In this document: positions 7,587 through 17,204 of the stretch, one piece after another
Layout of the letters: each line of letters starts with the position of its first letter
Position numbering within the stretch: position 1 is the stretch's first letter
Source: Streptomyces sp. CB02400
GTDB lineage: Bacteria > Actinomycetota > Actinomycetes > Streptomycetales > Streptomycetaceae
Reading direction: 5' to 3'
NCBI RefSeq assembly: GCF_001905725.1
Contig: NZ_LIWB01000033.1
Location: 1-33,660, forward strand
DNA: 33,660 nt
Made by a program: the position numbers and the translations under genes
Notes under the pieces: model-generated
What the model was told of the DNA's origin: nothing
Database searches by the model: none
Seen by the model: the letters and a program-made list of their open reading frames with translations, nothing else

Positions 7587-7601
7587 GTGCCCGACGGGCA
7601 C
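7587..7601. terminator. Small hairpin between the receptor and P450 genes
   Basis: GTGCCC (7587-7592), loop GAC, GGGCAC (7596-7601). It is a short but perfect GC hairpin in the 91-bp gap between the receptor stop and the P450 start. It may partly terminate the receptor transcript or only attenuate readthrough. Confidence 0.3.
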
Positions 7602-7631
7602 GAAGCAGCCAGCTACAAGGGGGAAACACAG

Positions 7632-8882
7632 ATGGAAGCGACTGCCTGCCCATACGCGCTCGACGTTCTCGGGCGCGACCTGCCCGGCGAGGCCGCGATG
7701 CTGCAACGCACCGGCCCCGCCGTCGAGGTCGAGCTGCCCGGGGGGGTGCGGGCCTGGGCGATCACCCGGCAGCGGTACATCAAGCAGCTGCTCACGGATC
7801 CGAGGGTGTCCAAGGACGCCCGGCAGCACTGGCCGGCGTTCGTCGAGGGGCACATCTCCGACGAGTGGCCGCTGTATCCGTGGGTGGCCAACGAGAACAT
7901 GCTCTTCGCCTACGGTGAGAAGCACACCCGGCTGCGCCGGCTGATCGCCAGCGCGTTCACGGTGCGGCGCACGGAGGCCCTGCGGCCCCGCGTCGAGGCG
8001 ATCGCCGCCGAGCTCCTCGACGATCTGGCGCTGCTGCCGGCCGGACAGCCCGTCGACCTGCGCGCCCGGTACGCCAAGCTGCTGCCCCTGCGGGTCATAT
8101 GCGAGCTCTTCGGCGTCGCGGAGGACCTCAGGCAGCCGCTGTGCACCGCGCTGGAGATGGTGTTCAGCACCTCGGCGTCCGCGGCGGAGATGGCCGCCGC
8201 GCAGCTGGAGGTCTTCGGGATGCTGGGCGAGCTGGTCCGGCAGAAGCAGGACCGGCACGGCGACGACCTGACGTCCGCCCTGATCGCCGCCCGCGACGAG
8301 GACGGCGCACTCAGCGAGGAGGAACTCCTCGGCACCCTCTACCTGATGATCGCGGCCGGTCAGGAGACGACCTGCACGCTGATCGGCAACGCCGTGGGCG
8401 CGCTGCTCGCCGACCCCGGGCAGCTGGACCACGTGCGGGCCGGGCGCGCCGACTGGGGCGACGTCATCGCCGAGACCCTGCGCAGCCGTAACCCGGCGGC
8501 CTACTCGCCCATGCGTTTCGCGGTGGACGACATCGACCTGGACGGAGTGCTGATCGGCAAGGGGGATCCGATCATCGTCTCCTTCGCCGCCGCCGGCATC
8601 GATTCCGGACAGCACGGGCCGGACGCCACCCGCTTCGACCTGATGCGGCCCGGGCGCCGTGACCACATCGGCTTCGGGCACGGCGTCCACTTCTGCATGG
8701 GGGCTCCGCTGGCCAGGCTGGAAACCGTCAGCGCCCTGGCCGGGCTCTTCGAGCGCTTTCCGCAGCTGGAGCTCGCCGTACCGGCGGACGAGATCGATCC
8801 CGTGCCGTCCTTCATCGTCAACGGATACAGCTCGCTGCCCGTGCTGCTGGGCCGCCCGGCGGGGAGTGACCCACAGAAGTAA
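7632..8882 (+). CDS. cyp17: Cytochrome P450, candidate butenolide hydroxylase (Cyp17 position)
   Basis: A 416-aa bacterial class I P450. Its I-helix oxygen-activation motif is AAGQETT. ETLR is the ExxR motif. The heme-binding loop is FGHGVHFCMGAPLAR with Cys355 as thiolate ligand. No membrane anchor is seen, as usual for soluble actinomycete P450s. The ATG at 7632 follows an AAGGGGGAA ribosome site. The gene is in the same direction as the receptor gene and 91 bp after it. In the avenolide locus the P450 in this position (Cyp17) hydroxylates the fatty-acyl-derived precursor, so I infer a signal-biosynthesis role. A tailoring role on the polyketide is the main alternative. No partner ferredoxin is adjacent; one lies at 23052-23249. 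Confidence 0.8.
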   Translation: MEATACPYALDVLGRDLPGEAAMLQRTGPAVEVELPGGVRAWAITRQRYIKQLLTDPRVSKDARQHWPAFVEGHISDEWPLYPWVANENMLFAYGEKHTRLRRLIASAFTVRRTEALRPRVEAIAAELLDDLALLPAGQPVDLRARYAKLLPLRVICELFGVAEDLRQPLCTALEMVFSTSASAAEMAAAQLEVFGMLGELVRQKQDRHGDDLTSALIAARDEDGALSEEELLGTLYLMIAAGQETTCTLIGNAVGALLADPGQLDHVRAGRADWGDVIAETLRSRNPAAYSPMRFAVDDIDLDGVLIGKGDPIIVSFAAAGIDSGQHGPDATRFDLMRPGRRDHIGFGHGVHFCMGAPLARLETVSALAGLFERFPQLELAVPADEIDPVPSFIVNGYSSLPVLLGRPAGSDPQK

Positions 8883-8899
8883 ACCAACTGTCCGGTTTT
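8881..8899. promoter_or_regulatory. Candidate second ARE-like operator before the biosynthetic operon
   Basis: AAACCAACTGTCCGGTTTT matches 15 of 19 positions of the palindrome section AAACCGATTGATCGGTTTT (6672-6690), with the AAACC and CGGTTTT arms intact. It starts inside the P450 stop codon and lies about 120 bp upstream of the thioesterase gene that opens the biosynthetic operon. A hairpin lies between site and gene, so a controlled promoter would have to read through it. Confidence 0.45.
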
Positions 8900-8913
8900 A
8901 CGGGGGGCGGGGC

Positions 8914-8943
8914 AGGGCGGCCGACGGCCGTTCGAGCCGCCCT
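8914..8943. terminator. Hairpin terminator after the P450 gene
   Basis: AGGGCGGC (8914-8921) pairs perfectly with GCCGCCCT (8936-8943). The 14-nt interior can form three more pairs after a one-base bulge. It lies 31 bp after the P450 stop and is the likely end of the receptor-P450 transcript. Confidence 0.55.
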
Positions 8944-9021
8944 CCACGGATGCTCCGCCGCCACGAGACCGCCGCATGACTGGATACGGGCTGACCCGAA
9001 CCAGCAATGGGGGAGAACGAC

Positions 9022-9795
9022 ATGGCGGCAAGCCTCGGTACACGCAGCCCCTACTTCACCGTCTATCGCCCGTCCCCGGACGCCTCCGTCCGCCTGGTCT
9101 GTCTGCCGCACGCGGGCGGGGCAGCCAGCTTCTACGTCCCCGTGGCCCAGGCTCTCGCCCCGCGCGTCGAGGTCCTGTCCGTGCAGTACCCGGGCCGGCA
9201 CGAGCGGCACAACCACCCGCTCGTCCCGGACATCGGCACCCTCGCCGACCGGATCGCCGACGCCCTCATGGCGTGCGCCGACCGTCCCTACGCGCTGTTC
9301 GGCCACAGCATGGGCGCCATCGTCGGTTTCGAAGTGGCACGCCGGATGGAGGACGCGGGCCGCGGACCCGTCGAACTGTTCGCCTCCGGCAGCCGTGCCC
9401 CCTCCGTGGAGCGGCGCGGCGAGAGGTGGCACCAGACCTCCGACGCCGAGTTCGTCGCCCGGGTGCAGTCCATGGGCGGCGCCGGATCCGAACTGCTCGA
9501 CGACCCCGACATGCGGCGGATGCTGCTGCCCGCCCTGCGCAACGACTACCGCGCCATCGAGCGGTACGAGTACCGGGCGCAGCCTCCGCTCGCCTGCCCG
9601 GTCACGGCCTTCGCCGGTGCCGACGACCCGCGGGTCACCGTCGCCGAGGTGCGCTCCTGGGCACGCCACACCACGGGACCGTTCAGCGTCGAGGTCCATC
9701 CCGGAGGGCACTTCTTCCTCGCCGACCACCGGGAAGCCGTCCTGGACACGGTCACCGGCCACCTGGGAAACCGGGCGCTGCGCCCGTGCCCTTGA
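9022..9795 (+). CDS. Type II thioesterase (editing), first copy
   Basis: A 257-aa alpha/beta hydrolase of the RifR/GrsT type. Motifs are LVCLPHAGGAASFY near the N-terminus (oxyanion region), nucleophile Ser96 in GHSMG, the acidic residue in GADDPRV, and His230 in GGHFFL. Free-standing type II thioesterases remove aberrant or decarboxylated acyl groups from PKS carrier domains. ATG at 9022 has GGGGGAG 6 bp upstream; ATG at 9007 is in frame but lies before that ribosome site. It appears to be the first gene of the long plus-strand operon. A 162-bp gap without a recognisable gene follows. Confidence 0.88.
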   Translation: MAASLGTRSPYFTVYRPSPDASVRLVCLPHAGGAASFYVPVAQALAPRVEVLSVQYPGRHERHNHPLVPDIGTLADRIADALMACADRPYALFGHSMGAIVGFEVARRMEDAGRGPVELFASGSRAPSVERRGERWHQTSDAEFVARVQSMGGAGSELLDDPDMRRMLLPALRNDYRAIERYEYRAQPPLACPVTAFAGADDPRVTVAEVRSWARHTTGPFSVEVHPGGHFFLADHREAVLDTVTGHLGNRALRPCP

Positions 9796-9957
9796 GGAAC
9801 GCTCGAAGTCCGTCGAGCCCAGGCCGACCGGCGTTCGAGTGGTCGTCGAGTCGTCGTCGGCACAGTCGTCAACAGCCGAGGCGCGCGTCCGGCAGGCCGG
9901 CGCGCGGCTCGTCGGCGTAGGTCCGCAGGAGCCGAAGGGGGGCTGATCCGCGTCACC

Positions 9958-11733
9958 ATGGCCGTCGCAGCCGCCACCGCAGGGGACCTGGCCGTCGCCG
10001 GCGATCCCGTCCGTCCGGCCATTCCGTCCGCCGCCGACGCCGACCGGCGTGCCGCGCGGCTCGAAGTGCTCCTCGGCGACCCCTACGCCCCCGACAACCC
10101 GCACGGCCTGACCGCCCTGTTCGAGGCCGACGCCCGGGGACGACCGCCCGAGCGGACGGAACTGCTGCTCGAGCGGTTCGGACTGAGCGCCGAATGCGTG
10201 CCCGTCGCGGACGGAGGGCGACTGACCAGGGCCGACCTGCTCGCCAGGGTGCTGCGGCCCGTCTTCCGCCGCGACGTGGCCCTCGGAACCGCGGTGGGCA
10301 CCGCCCCGGTGCTGGCCGCGGGGCCGGTGTGGGCCGCCGGCAGCACCCACCGGCGCGCGCAGACCGCCGCGCTGCTGCTGGGCGGCGGGCGGGTCGGACT
10401 GGTGCCGCACGGGCACGGGCAGACCGCCGGCACCACGCCGGGCGGCATCACCGCTCGCCCCGCACCGGGCGACGGCCTGCTGCTGGGCGGCCGGGCCGAA
10501 GCCGCCCCGGACGCGATCGGTGCCCGCCTGTACGTCGTGCAGGCCCGCACCGGCCCGGCCCGCTCCCCGCACAGCCATACCGCCGTGCTCCTGGACGGCG
10601 ACCGACTCCCCCCACTGGCGGTGCGGGAGACGGGCAGGGCCGCGGCCCCCGGGCGGCTCCGTGCGCCGCGTGCCGAGATCGAGCTGCACGAGCACGCCGT
10701 ACCCCACGACGCGGTCCTCGGACCCGTGGGCGAGGGCGTGCCACTGGCCCTGCGCACGCAGCAGGTCGGCCACGCTCTGGTGCCCGCGCTGCTGGTCGCC
10801 GCCGCGGACACCGCACTGCGCTCCGCCGTGCGTGCGGCCGGTGGCGGAGCGTCGCCCGCCCGCCCGCACCGGCGACTGGCCGGGGTCTTCGCCGACATCC
10901 TGGCCTGCGACAGCTTCGCCGACGTCGCCCTGCGCGCGCTGAGCCTGCTGCCCGCACAGGCCCAGGTGCCGGCCGCCGCCGTGCACTACCTGGTCCCCGC
11001 GCTGCTCCGGGAGAACCTCGAGGCACTCGCCTGTGTGCTCGGTGCGCGCCGGCACGACCGCGGCAGCGCCCACCACGGCGCCCTCGGCAGACTGATGCGG
11101 GCCCTGCCGCTCGCAGCCTCCGGACCCGCACGCACCGGCGCCGCCGCCGGCCAGGCGGTGATCGCCCCCCATCTGCGGCCGCTCGCCGAGCACTCCTGGT
11201 TCGCCGAGCCGGAGCCGCCGCTGACGTTGTTCCGGGGTGGAGCCGACCTGCCCGTCCTCGACTTCGCCTCCCTCGCCGCGGCGGGGCGCGGAGACGTCCT
11301 GGCCGCCTCGCTGTGCGGATCGGCGGCGAGGTTCGCCGAGGTCCGCGGCGTCGGCGGCCACACGGCCGTCCTCGCGGAACTCGTCCAGAGCCTCGTCACC
11401 GAACTGCACGCGCTGCGCGCCCGGTGCCGTGCGCTGCCCGGCCCCGGGGACGGACCGCTGCCCGTGGCCGCCGTGTGCGCGCTCGTCGACCGCTACGCCC
11501 TGGTGCTCGCCGCCGCGGCGGTCCTCGGCGTGTGGGAGAGCCAGGACGGCGCCGACCCCTTTCTCGCCGCACCCGCCTGGCCGGTGCTCGCCCTGTCCCG
11601 GATCGCCCGGCGCCTCGGCGCGCCCGTTCCGCCCCTGCCGGACGGGGTGGAGGAACTGGTGCACCGCGAACTCGTGCGCCGCTGTCACGAGCACCTCAGC
11701 TATGACCTGGACGCCACGGAGCTCGCCCCGTGA
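9958..11733 (+). CDS. Divergent acyl-CoA oxidase/dehydrogenase-like protein, possibly degenerate
   Basis: A 591-aa protein rich in Ala, Gly and Arg. Its layout is like acyl-CoA oxidases. An N-terminal helical region has RRDVALGTAVGTAPVLAAGPVWAAGS. A beta region includes GLVPHGHGQTAG, at the place where oxidases have the ExxHGxD flavin-side motif. A long helical C-terminal part resembles the second half of the Aco protein at 4629-6548. I cannot find the EGD/EGT segment that carries the catalytic Glu, nor the usual Arg-Gln flavin contacts, so activity is doubtful. It may be a structural or substrate-holding paralogue. The start at 9958 has only a weak, distant ribosome site (AGGGGGG, about 12 bp away). 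The stop overlaps the PPTase GTG start (GTGA). Confidence 0.55.
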   Translation: MAVAAATAGDLAVAGDPVRPAIPSAADADRRAARLEVLLGDPYAPDNPHGLTALFEADARGRPPERTELLLERFGLSAECVPVADGGRLTRADLLARVLRPVFRRDVALGTAVGTAPVLAAGPVWAAGSTHRRAQTAALLLGGGRVGLVPHGHGQTAGTTPGGITARPAPGDGLLLGGRAEAAPDAIGARLYVVQARTGPARSPHSHTAVLLDGDRLPPLAVRETGRAAAPGRLRAPRAEIELHEHAVPHDAVLGPVGEGVPLALRTQQVGHALVPALLVAAADTALRSAVRAAGGGASPARPHRRLAGVFADILACDSFADVALRALSLLPAQAQVPAAAVHYLVPALLRENLEALACVLGARRHDRGSAHHGALGRLMRALPLAASGPARTGAAAGQAVIAPHLRPLAEHSWFAEPEPPLTLFRGGADLPVLDFASLAAAGRGDVLAASLCGSAARFAEVRGVGGHTAVLAELVQSLVTELHALRARCRALPGPGDGPLPVAAVCALVDRYALVLAAAAVLGVWESQDGADPFLAAPAWPVLALSRIARRLGAPVPPLPDGVEELVHRELVRRCHEHLSYDLDATELAP

Positions 11734-12615
11734 CCGCGCACGCGGTGCACATCGCACCGCCGTTCAAGGCCAGTGGCAGCCGCGGCCCCTGGCAGGAAGT
11801 GCGCGAGAGCATCCGGCTGACCGGTAACGCCACGGTTCTCACCACCTGGGGGGAGTGGCTCAACGCCGCGCTGGCCGGGGGCGGTCTGCGCGAGATGCTC
11901 GGCCCGGACTGGCAGCGCTACCGGCGGACCCCGGACCCGGCCGTCCGCTACCGGTTCGCCGCCTCCCGGCTTGCCGTCAAGTACACGGCGGCCGCCGTCC
12001 TCGGCACCGAACCCGTCGAGCTCGACCTCGCCTACACGCCCGGCGGCCGCCCGTACCTGCGGGGATTCGGGCAGCTCGACATGAGCCTGACCCACTCCGA
12101 GGACCTGATCGCCGTGGGCATCAGCCGCACCGGCAGGATCGGCGTCGACGCCGAACCGGCCCGCACGCGGCCGCCCGCCGAGGGGTTCCTCGGCCATGTG
12201 TGCACCGCCGCCGAGCGCGCCGAGCTCGGCCTGCTGCCCGAGACGGAGCAGCACCGGGCGCGCCTGCGCCTGTGGACGCTGAAGGAGGCGTACTCCAAGG
12301 CCCTCGGCCAGGGACTGCCCCTCGGCTTCACCGAGTTCGGCTTCACCGCGTGCGGGAGATGCCGCGCCGGCCCGGACGCGGGCCGTTGCGCGTTGCTGTG
12401 CGCGCCCGACGGCACGCCCGTGGAGAGCGACACATGGACCTTCGCCACCTACCGCGTCCTCGGCGGCCGCTATCTGGTCAGCGTGGCCTGCCAGGACACC
12501 GGGGTGGTCACCGTGCCCGGCCCGGCGGTCACCGCACCGCTGGACGAGACCGTCCTGGGCACGCTCGCCGACCGCCTGTCCCGTCAACACGCCTTTTCCG
12601 ATCCTCTGGAGACCC

Positions 12616-13826
<1,211 letters not shown>

Positions 13827-13830
<4 letters not shown>

Positions 13831-14705
13831 CGGACGCACAGCGCGGCACCCGGCCGGTGCGCCTGTACTGCTTCGCCCACGCCGGCGCGGGCACCTCCTC
13901 GTTCGAGGGCTGGGCCGGCCGGGCCGGGCCGGACGTCGAGGTCGTACCGCTGCCGCTGCCCGGCCGGGGCAGCCGCGCCCGCGAGCCGGCCATCACCGGG
14001 CGCGAGGCTCTCCTCGCCGACCTGATGGGCCACTTCACCGCGGCAGCGCGTCCGCAGCCGTTCGCGCTGTACGGGCACAGCCTGGGCGCGATGGTCGCCT
14101 ACACGGTGACGCGCGCGCTGCACGACGCCGGCCTGCCCGGGCCCGTACTGCTCGCCGTCGGGGCCTGCCCCCCGCCGACGGTGCCCTCCCCGCTGTCCGA
14201 CGCCTGGGCGGCACCGGAAGCCGAACTCGTCGGCCTGCTCACCGAGATGGGCGCCGTACCGGACAGGGCGGCACCCGGCGGGTTCTGGTACCGCACCGTC
14301 CTGCCGGTGCTGCGCGACGACCTGGCTCTGGGGCACCGGCTGCGCGTCGCCGCCCGGGAACCGGCCCCGGGCGGGCTGCCGGACGTGCCGCTGCTGGCGG
14401 TCTCCGGTGATCGCGACCGCCTGGGCCGTCCCGGCGACATGGCGGGCTGGCGGGAGTGGACCGCCGGCCCCGTCACGCTGCGCACCGTGCCGGGCGACCA
14501 CTACTTCGCGGGCGGCCCGGACCTTCCCGTCCTGCTCGGCCGGGCCTGCCGCACCGCGGCGGACCGTGCGCCCGACTGCTGCTCCGGTCTCGCTCAAGTC
14601 GGTGCCGCCAAGGTCGGGATGACAGCGGACACCTCGGAGGGAACGGGGCGGCAGTGGGCGCGCTCACACCTTCCGGCCGGCCGTCATCTCCAAGGAGAGG
14701 CATGA
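13827..14705 (+). CDS. Type II thioesterase (editing), second copy
   Basis: A 292-aa alpha/beta hydrolase of the same class as the protein at 9022-9795 but only distantly similar. It has LYCFAHAGAGTSSFEGW at the N-terminus, nucleophile Ser85 in GHSLG, an acidic VSGDRDRLG loop and His225 in PGDHYF. The catalytic domain ends near residue 250. The remaining roughly 40 residues have no family resemblance and run to a stop overlapping the next ATG. They probably reflect readthrough of a former spacer, since the strong ribosome site AAGGAGAGG of the next gene lies inside this tail. The start overlaps the metK stop (ATGA). It may edit the extender-unit carrier proteins rather than the PKS, an inference from position. 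Confidence 0.85.
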
Positions 14706-17188
14706 GCCCCTACACGATCACAGCCGAAGAAGAGCGCGCGGCGGCCACACCGGCCGCCGCGCGGCACCGGTGGCATCTGGCGCTTGCCGAAGCCGCGAAC
14801 GGTGCATTGCTGGACGCCGGCCTCGCCGCGCTGCGCACCGGGGCGGGCGGCGCCGTCGCGTCCGCCGAACCGGTTGGCGTGGTACGCGTCGGCGGCCGGA
14901 CCGGGGGGCACCGCGCGGCGGTCCTCGCGGGCCCCGACGGCGCGGTGGAACTGGGGTCGGCGCAGACCGCCGACAGCGGCGCGGCGGTGGCCTTCATGTT
15001 CCCCGGCCTGGGCGACCACTACCTCGACATGGGGCGCGACCTGTACCGCGACTTCCCCGTGTTCAAGACCACCGTGGACCGCTGCGCCGAGGCGCTCACC
15101 GCGGAGCTCGGCCTGGACATCCGGGACGTGATCTTCACCGCCGCCGGACGTCCCGAGCCGACCGCGACGGGCGACGCCCACGCCGTGGACCTGCGCCGCA
15201 TGCTGGGCCTCGACACGCGTGAGCAGAGCACCGAGGAGCGGCGTCTCAACGCCACGCGCATGGCCCAGCCCGCGCTCTTCGTGGTCGAGTACGCCCTGGC
15301 GGCCCTGTGGGAGTCGTGGGGCGTCAGGCCGAGCGCGATGATCGGCTACAGCCTCGGCGAGTACGTCGCGGCCACCCTCGCCGGCGTCCTCTCGCTGGAG
15401 GACGCGCTGGTCCTGGTGGCTCGCCGGGCCGCGCTCATCGACGAGCTGCCCGAGGGCACGATGCTCGCCGTGATGCTGCCGGAGGAGCAGGTGCGGCCGC
15501 TGACGGGCGGGAACATCTCCCTGTCCGCCGTCAACGGCCCCGAGTTCTGCGTGGTGGGCGGCCCGGTGGCCGACGTCCTCGAACTCGAGCGGACGCTCGC
15601 CGGCCGCGGCGTGATCACCCGCAGGGTGACGACCACGCACGCGTTCCACTCCTCGATGATGGAGCCGATCGCCGACCGGGTCACCGACATCGCCCGCGGT
15701 CTGACGCTCAACCCGCCCCGCGTTCCCTACATCTCGAACGTCACCGGCCGGCCCATCACCGACGAGCAGGCCACCGACCCGGCGTACTGGGCCCGCCACC
15801 TGCTCAGCCCGGTCCGCTTCGCCGACGGCCTGCGCCACCTCGGCCAGGAGCGCCTGCTGCTGGAGTCCGGGCCGGGCCAGACGCTGAGCAGCCTGGCGAC
15901 CGTGGTCCGAGGCGGCGACACCGGCAGCATCGTCGCTTCCATGCGCCACGCCCTGGAGCCGCACGCCGACACGGCCGTCGCCCTGAAGGCCCTGGGCCGG
16001 CTGTGGCTCGCGGACGCCGACGCGGCCTGGCACGGCCTGCCCTGCGGCGACCTGGCCACCGCCGAGGAGGCCCCCGTGGCGGAGACGGACGGAACGGACG
16101 CGGACGGCGCACCGGAGCCGACCGAGACGGAGACCGCGCTGCGGGCCGTGTGGGCCAGGATCCTGAAGAACGACGACCTCCCGCACGACGTCAGCTTCTT
16201 CGAACTGGGCGGCAACTCCCTGCTCGCCACGCGGCTGATGCTGCGCATCAGCCGGGCCTTCGGCGTCGAGCTGACGCTGCGCCAGGTGTACGAGTTCGCC
16301 ACCCTCACGCGCATGGCCGCGGCCATCGACGTACTGCGCGGCGGCGGCGACCCGGAGACGGCCGGGGAGAAGGCGGGCTCCTCCCACACCGGCAGCTGCC
16401 AGGCCCGCTTCCGGCTGCCCAACGGCCTGACGGTCCACCACCAGAACGAGTCGGAGACCCGTCACTTCTACGAGGACATCTTCGACCACCGCGTCTACGC
16501 CAAGAACGGCATCTCGCTGCGCGGCGGCGACACCGTCGTGGACGTCGGCGGCAACATCGGCCTGTTCACCCTGTTCGCGCACTACGAGGCGCAGAACGTG
16601 CGGGTCTTCACCTTCGAGCCGGCCCCGCCGCTGTTCGAACTGCTGAGCAGGAACGTCGCGGAGCACGGTGTGGACGCGAAGCTGTTCAACATCGGCATCT
16701 CCGACACCGAGGCCGAAGCTAGCTTCACCTTCTACCCCCGCAGTTCCGGGATGTCCTCGTTCCACCCGGACGAGGAGGAGGAGAAGCACAACCTGCGCAC
16801 GATCATCGCCAACCAGCGGAACACGGACGCGGAGGCCCGCCGGCTCACCGACTACGCCGAGGAGCTGATGGACGTCCGCTTCGAGGCCATCGAGTACACG
16901 GCCCGGCTGCGTCCGCTGAGCGCTGTCATCCGCGAGCAGGGGATCGACCGGATCGACCTCATCAAGATCGACGTGCAGAAGAGCGAACGGCAGGTCATCG
17001 ACGGCATCGCCGAGGAGGACTGGCCGAAGATCCGGCAGATGGTCCTCGAAGCGCACGACGCCGACGGCGAGGTCGAACGCCTCGTGAAGCTGCTGGAGGA
17101 CCGGGGCTTCACCGTCACGGCCGAGCAGGACGAGCTGTACGTCGGGACGGACATCCACAACATCTTCGCCGTACGCGGCGCACGGTAA
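14702..17188 (+). CDS. AT-ACP-FkbM methyltransferase fusion for methoxymalonyl-ACP
   Basis: An 828-aa three-domain protein. Residues about 100-430 are an acyltransferase starting FMFPGLGDHYLDMG, with nucleophile Ser217 in GYSLGE (Tyr replaces the usual His) and a THAFHSS substrate motif. Residues about 470-550 are a carrier domain with Ser506 in FFELGGNSLLATR. Residues about 590-828 are an FkbM-type SAM methyltransferase with DVGGNIGLFT from Asp614, FEPAPPLF and LIKIDVQKSERQV. It is followed by fkbK-, fkbJ-, fkbI- and fkbH-type genes, while the usual separate FkbG O-methyltransferase is absent. I infer that hydroxymalonyl is held on this ACP, O-methylated, and passed on by the AT. An AT/ACP/MT fusion reminiscent of SorC of soraphen is recalled from memory. 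A strong AAGGAGAGG ribosome site and ATGA overlap mark the start. Confidence 0.85.
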   Translation: MSPYTITAEEERAAATPAAARHRWHLALAEAANGALLDAGLAALRTGAGGAVASAEPVGVVRVGGRTGGHRAAVLAGPDGAVELGSAQTADSGAAVAFMFPGLGDHYLDMGRDLYRDFPVFKTTVDRCAEALTAELGLDIRDVIFTAAGRPEPTATGDAHAVDLRRMLGLDTREQSTEERRLNATRMAQPALFVVEYALAALWESWGVRPSAMIGYSLGEYVAATLAGVLSLEDALVLVARRAALIDELPEGTMLAVMLPEEQVRPLTGGNISLSAVNGPEFCVVGGPVADVLELERTLAGRGVITRRVTTTHAFHSSMMEPIADRVTDIARGLTLNPPRVPYISNVTGRPITDEQATDPAYWARHLLSPVRFADGLRHLGQERLLLESGPGQTLSSLATVVRGGDTGSIVASMRHALEPHADTAVALKALGRLWLADADAAWHGLPCGDLATAEEAPVAETDGTDADGAPEPTETETALRAVWARILKNDDLPHDVSFFELGGNSLLATRLMLRISRAFGVELTLRQVYEFATLTRMAAAIDVLRGGGDPETAGEKAGSSHTGSCQARFRLPNGLTVHHQNESETRHFYEDIFDHRVYAKNGISLRGGDTVVDVGGNIGLFTLFAHYEAQNVRVFTFEPAPPLFELLSRNVAEHGVDAKLFNIGISDTEAEASFTFYPRSSGMSSFHPDEEEEKHNLRTIIANQRNTDAEARRLTDYAEELMDVRFEAIEYTARLRPLSAVIREQGIDRIDLIKIDVQKSERQVIDGIAEEDWPKIRQMVLEAHDADGEVERLVKLLEDRGFTVTAEQDELYVGTDIHNIFAVRGAR

Positions 17189-17204
17189 CGGAGCCGGACG
17201 AGTC

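Noticed and set aside
9796..9957. Possible small gene in the 162-bp gap
   Set aside because: Open frames crossing it are shadows of the thioesterase gene; no start with ribosome site or protein-like sequence was found.
8818..11757. A 979-codon minus-strand frame opposite the thioesterase and oxidase-like genes
   Set aside because: Low-complexity shadow frame; the plus-strand genes show clear motifs and coupled starts.
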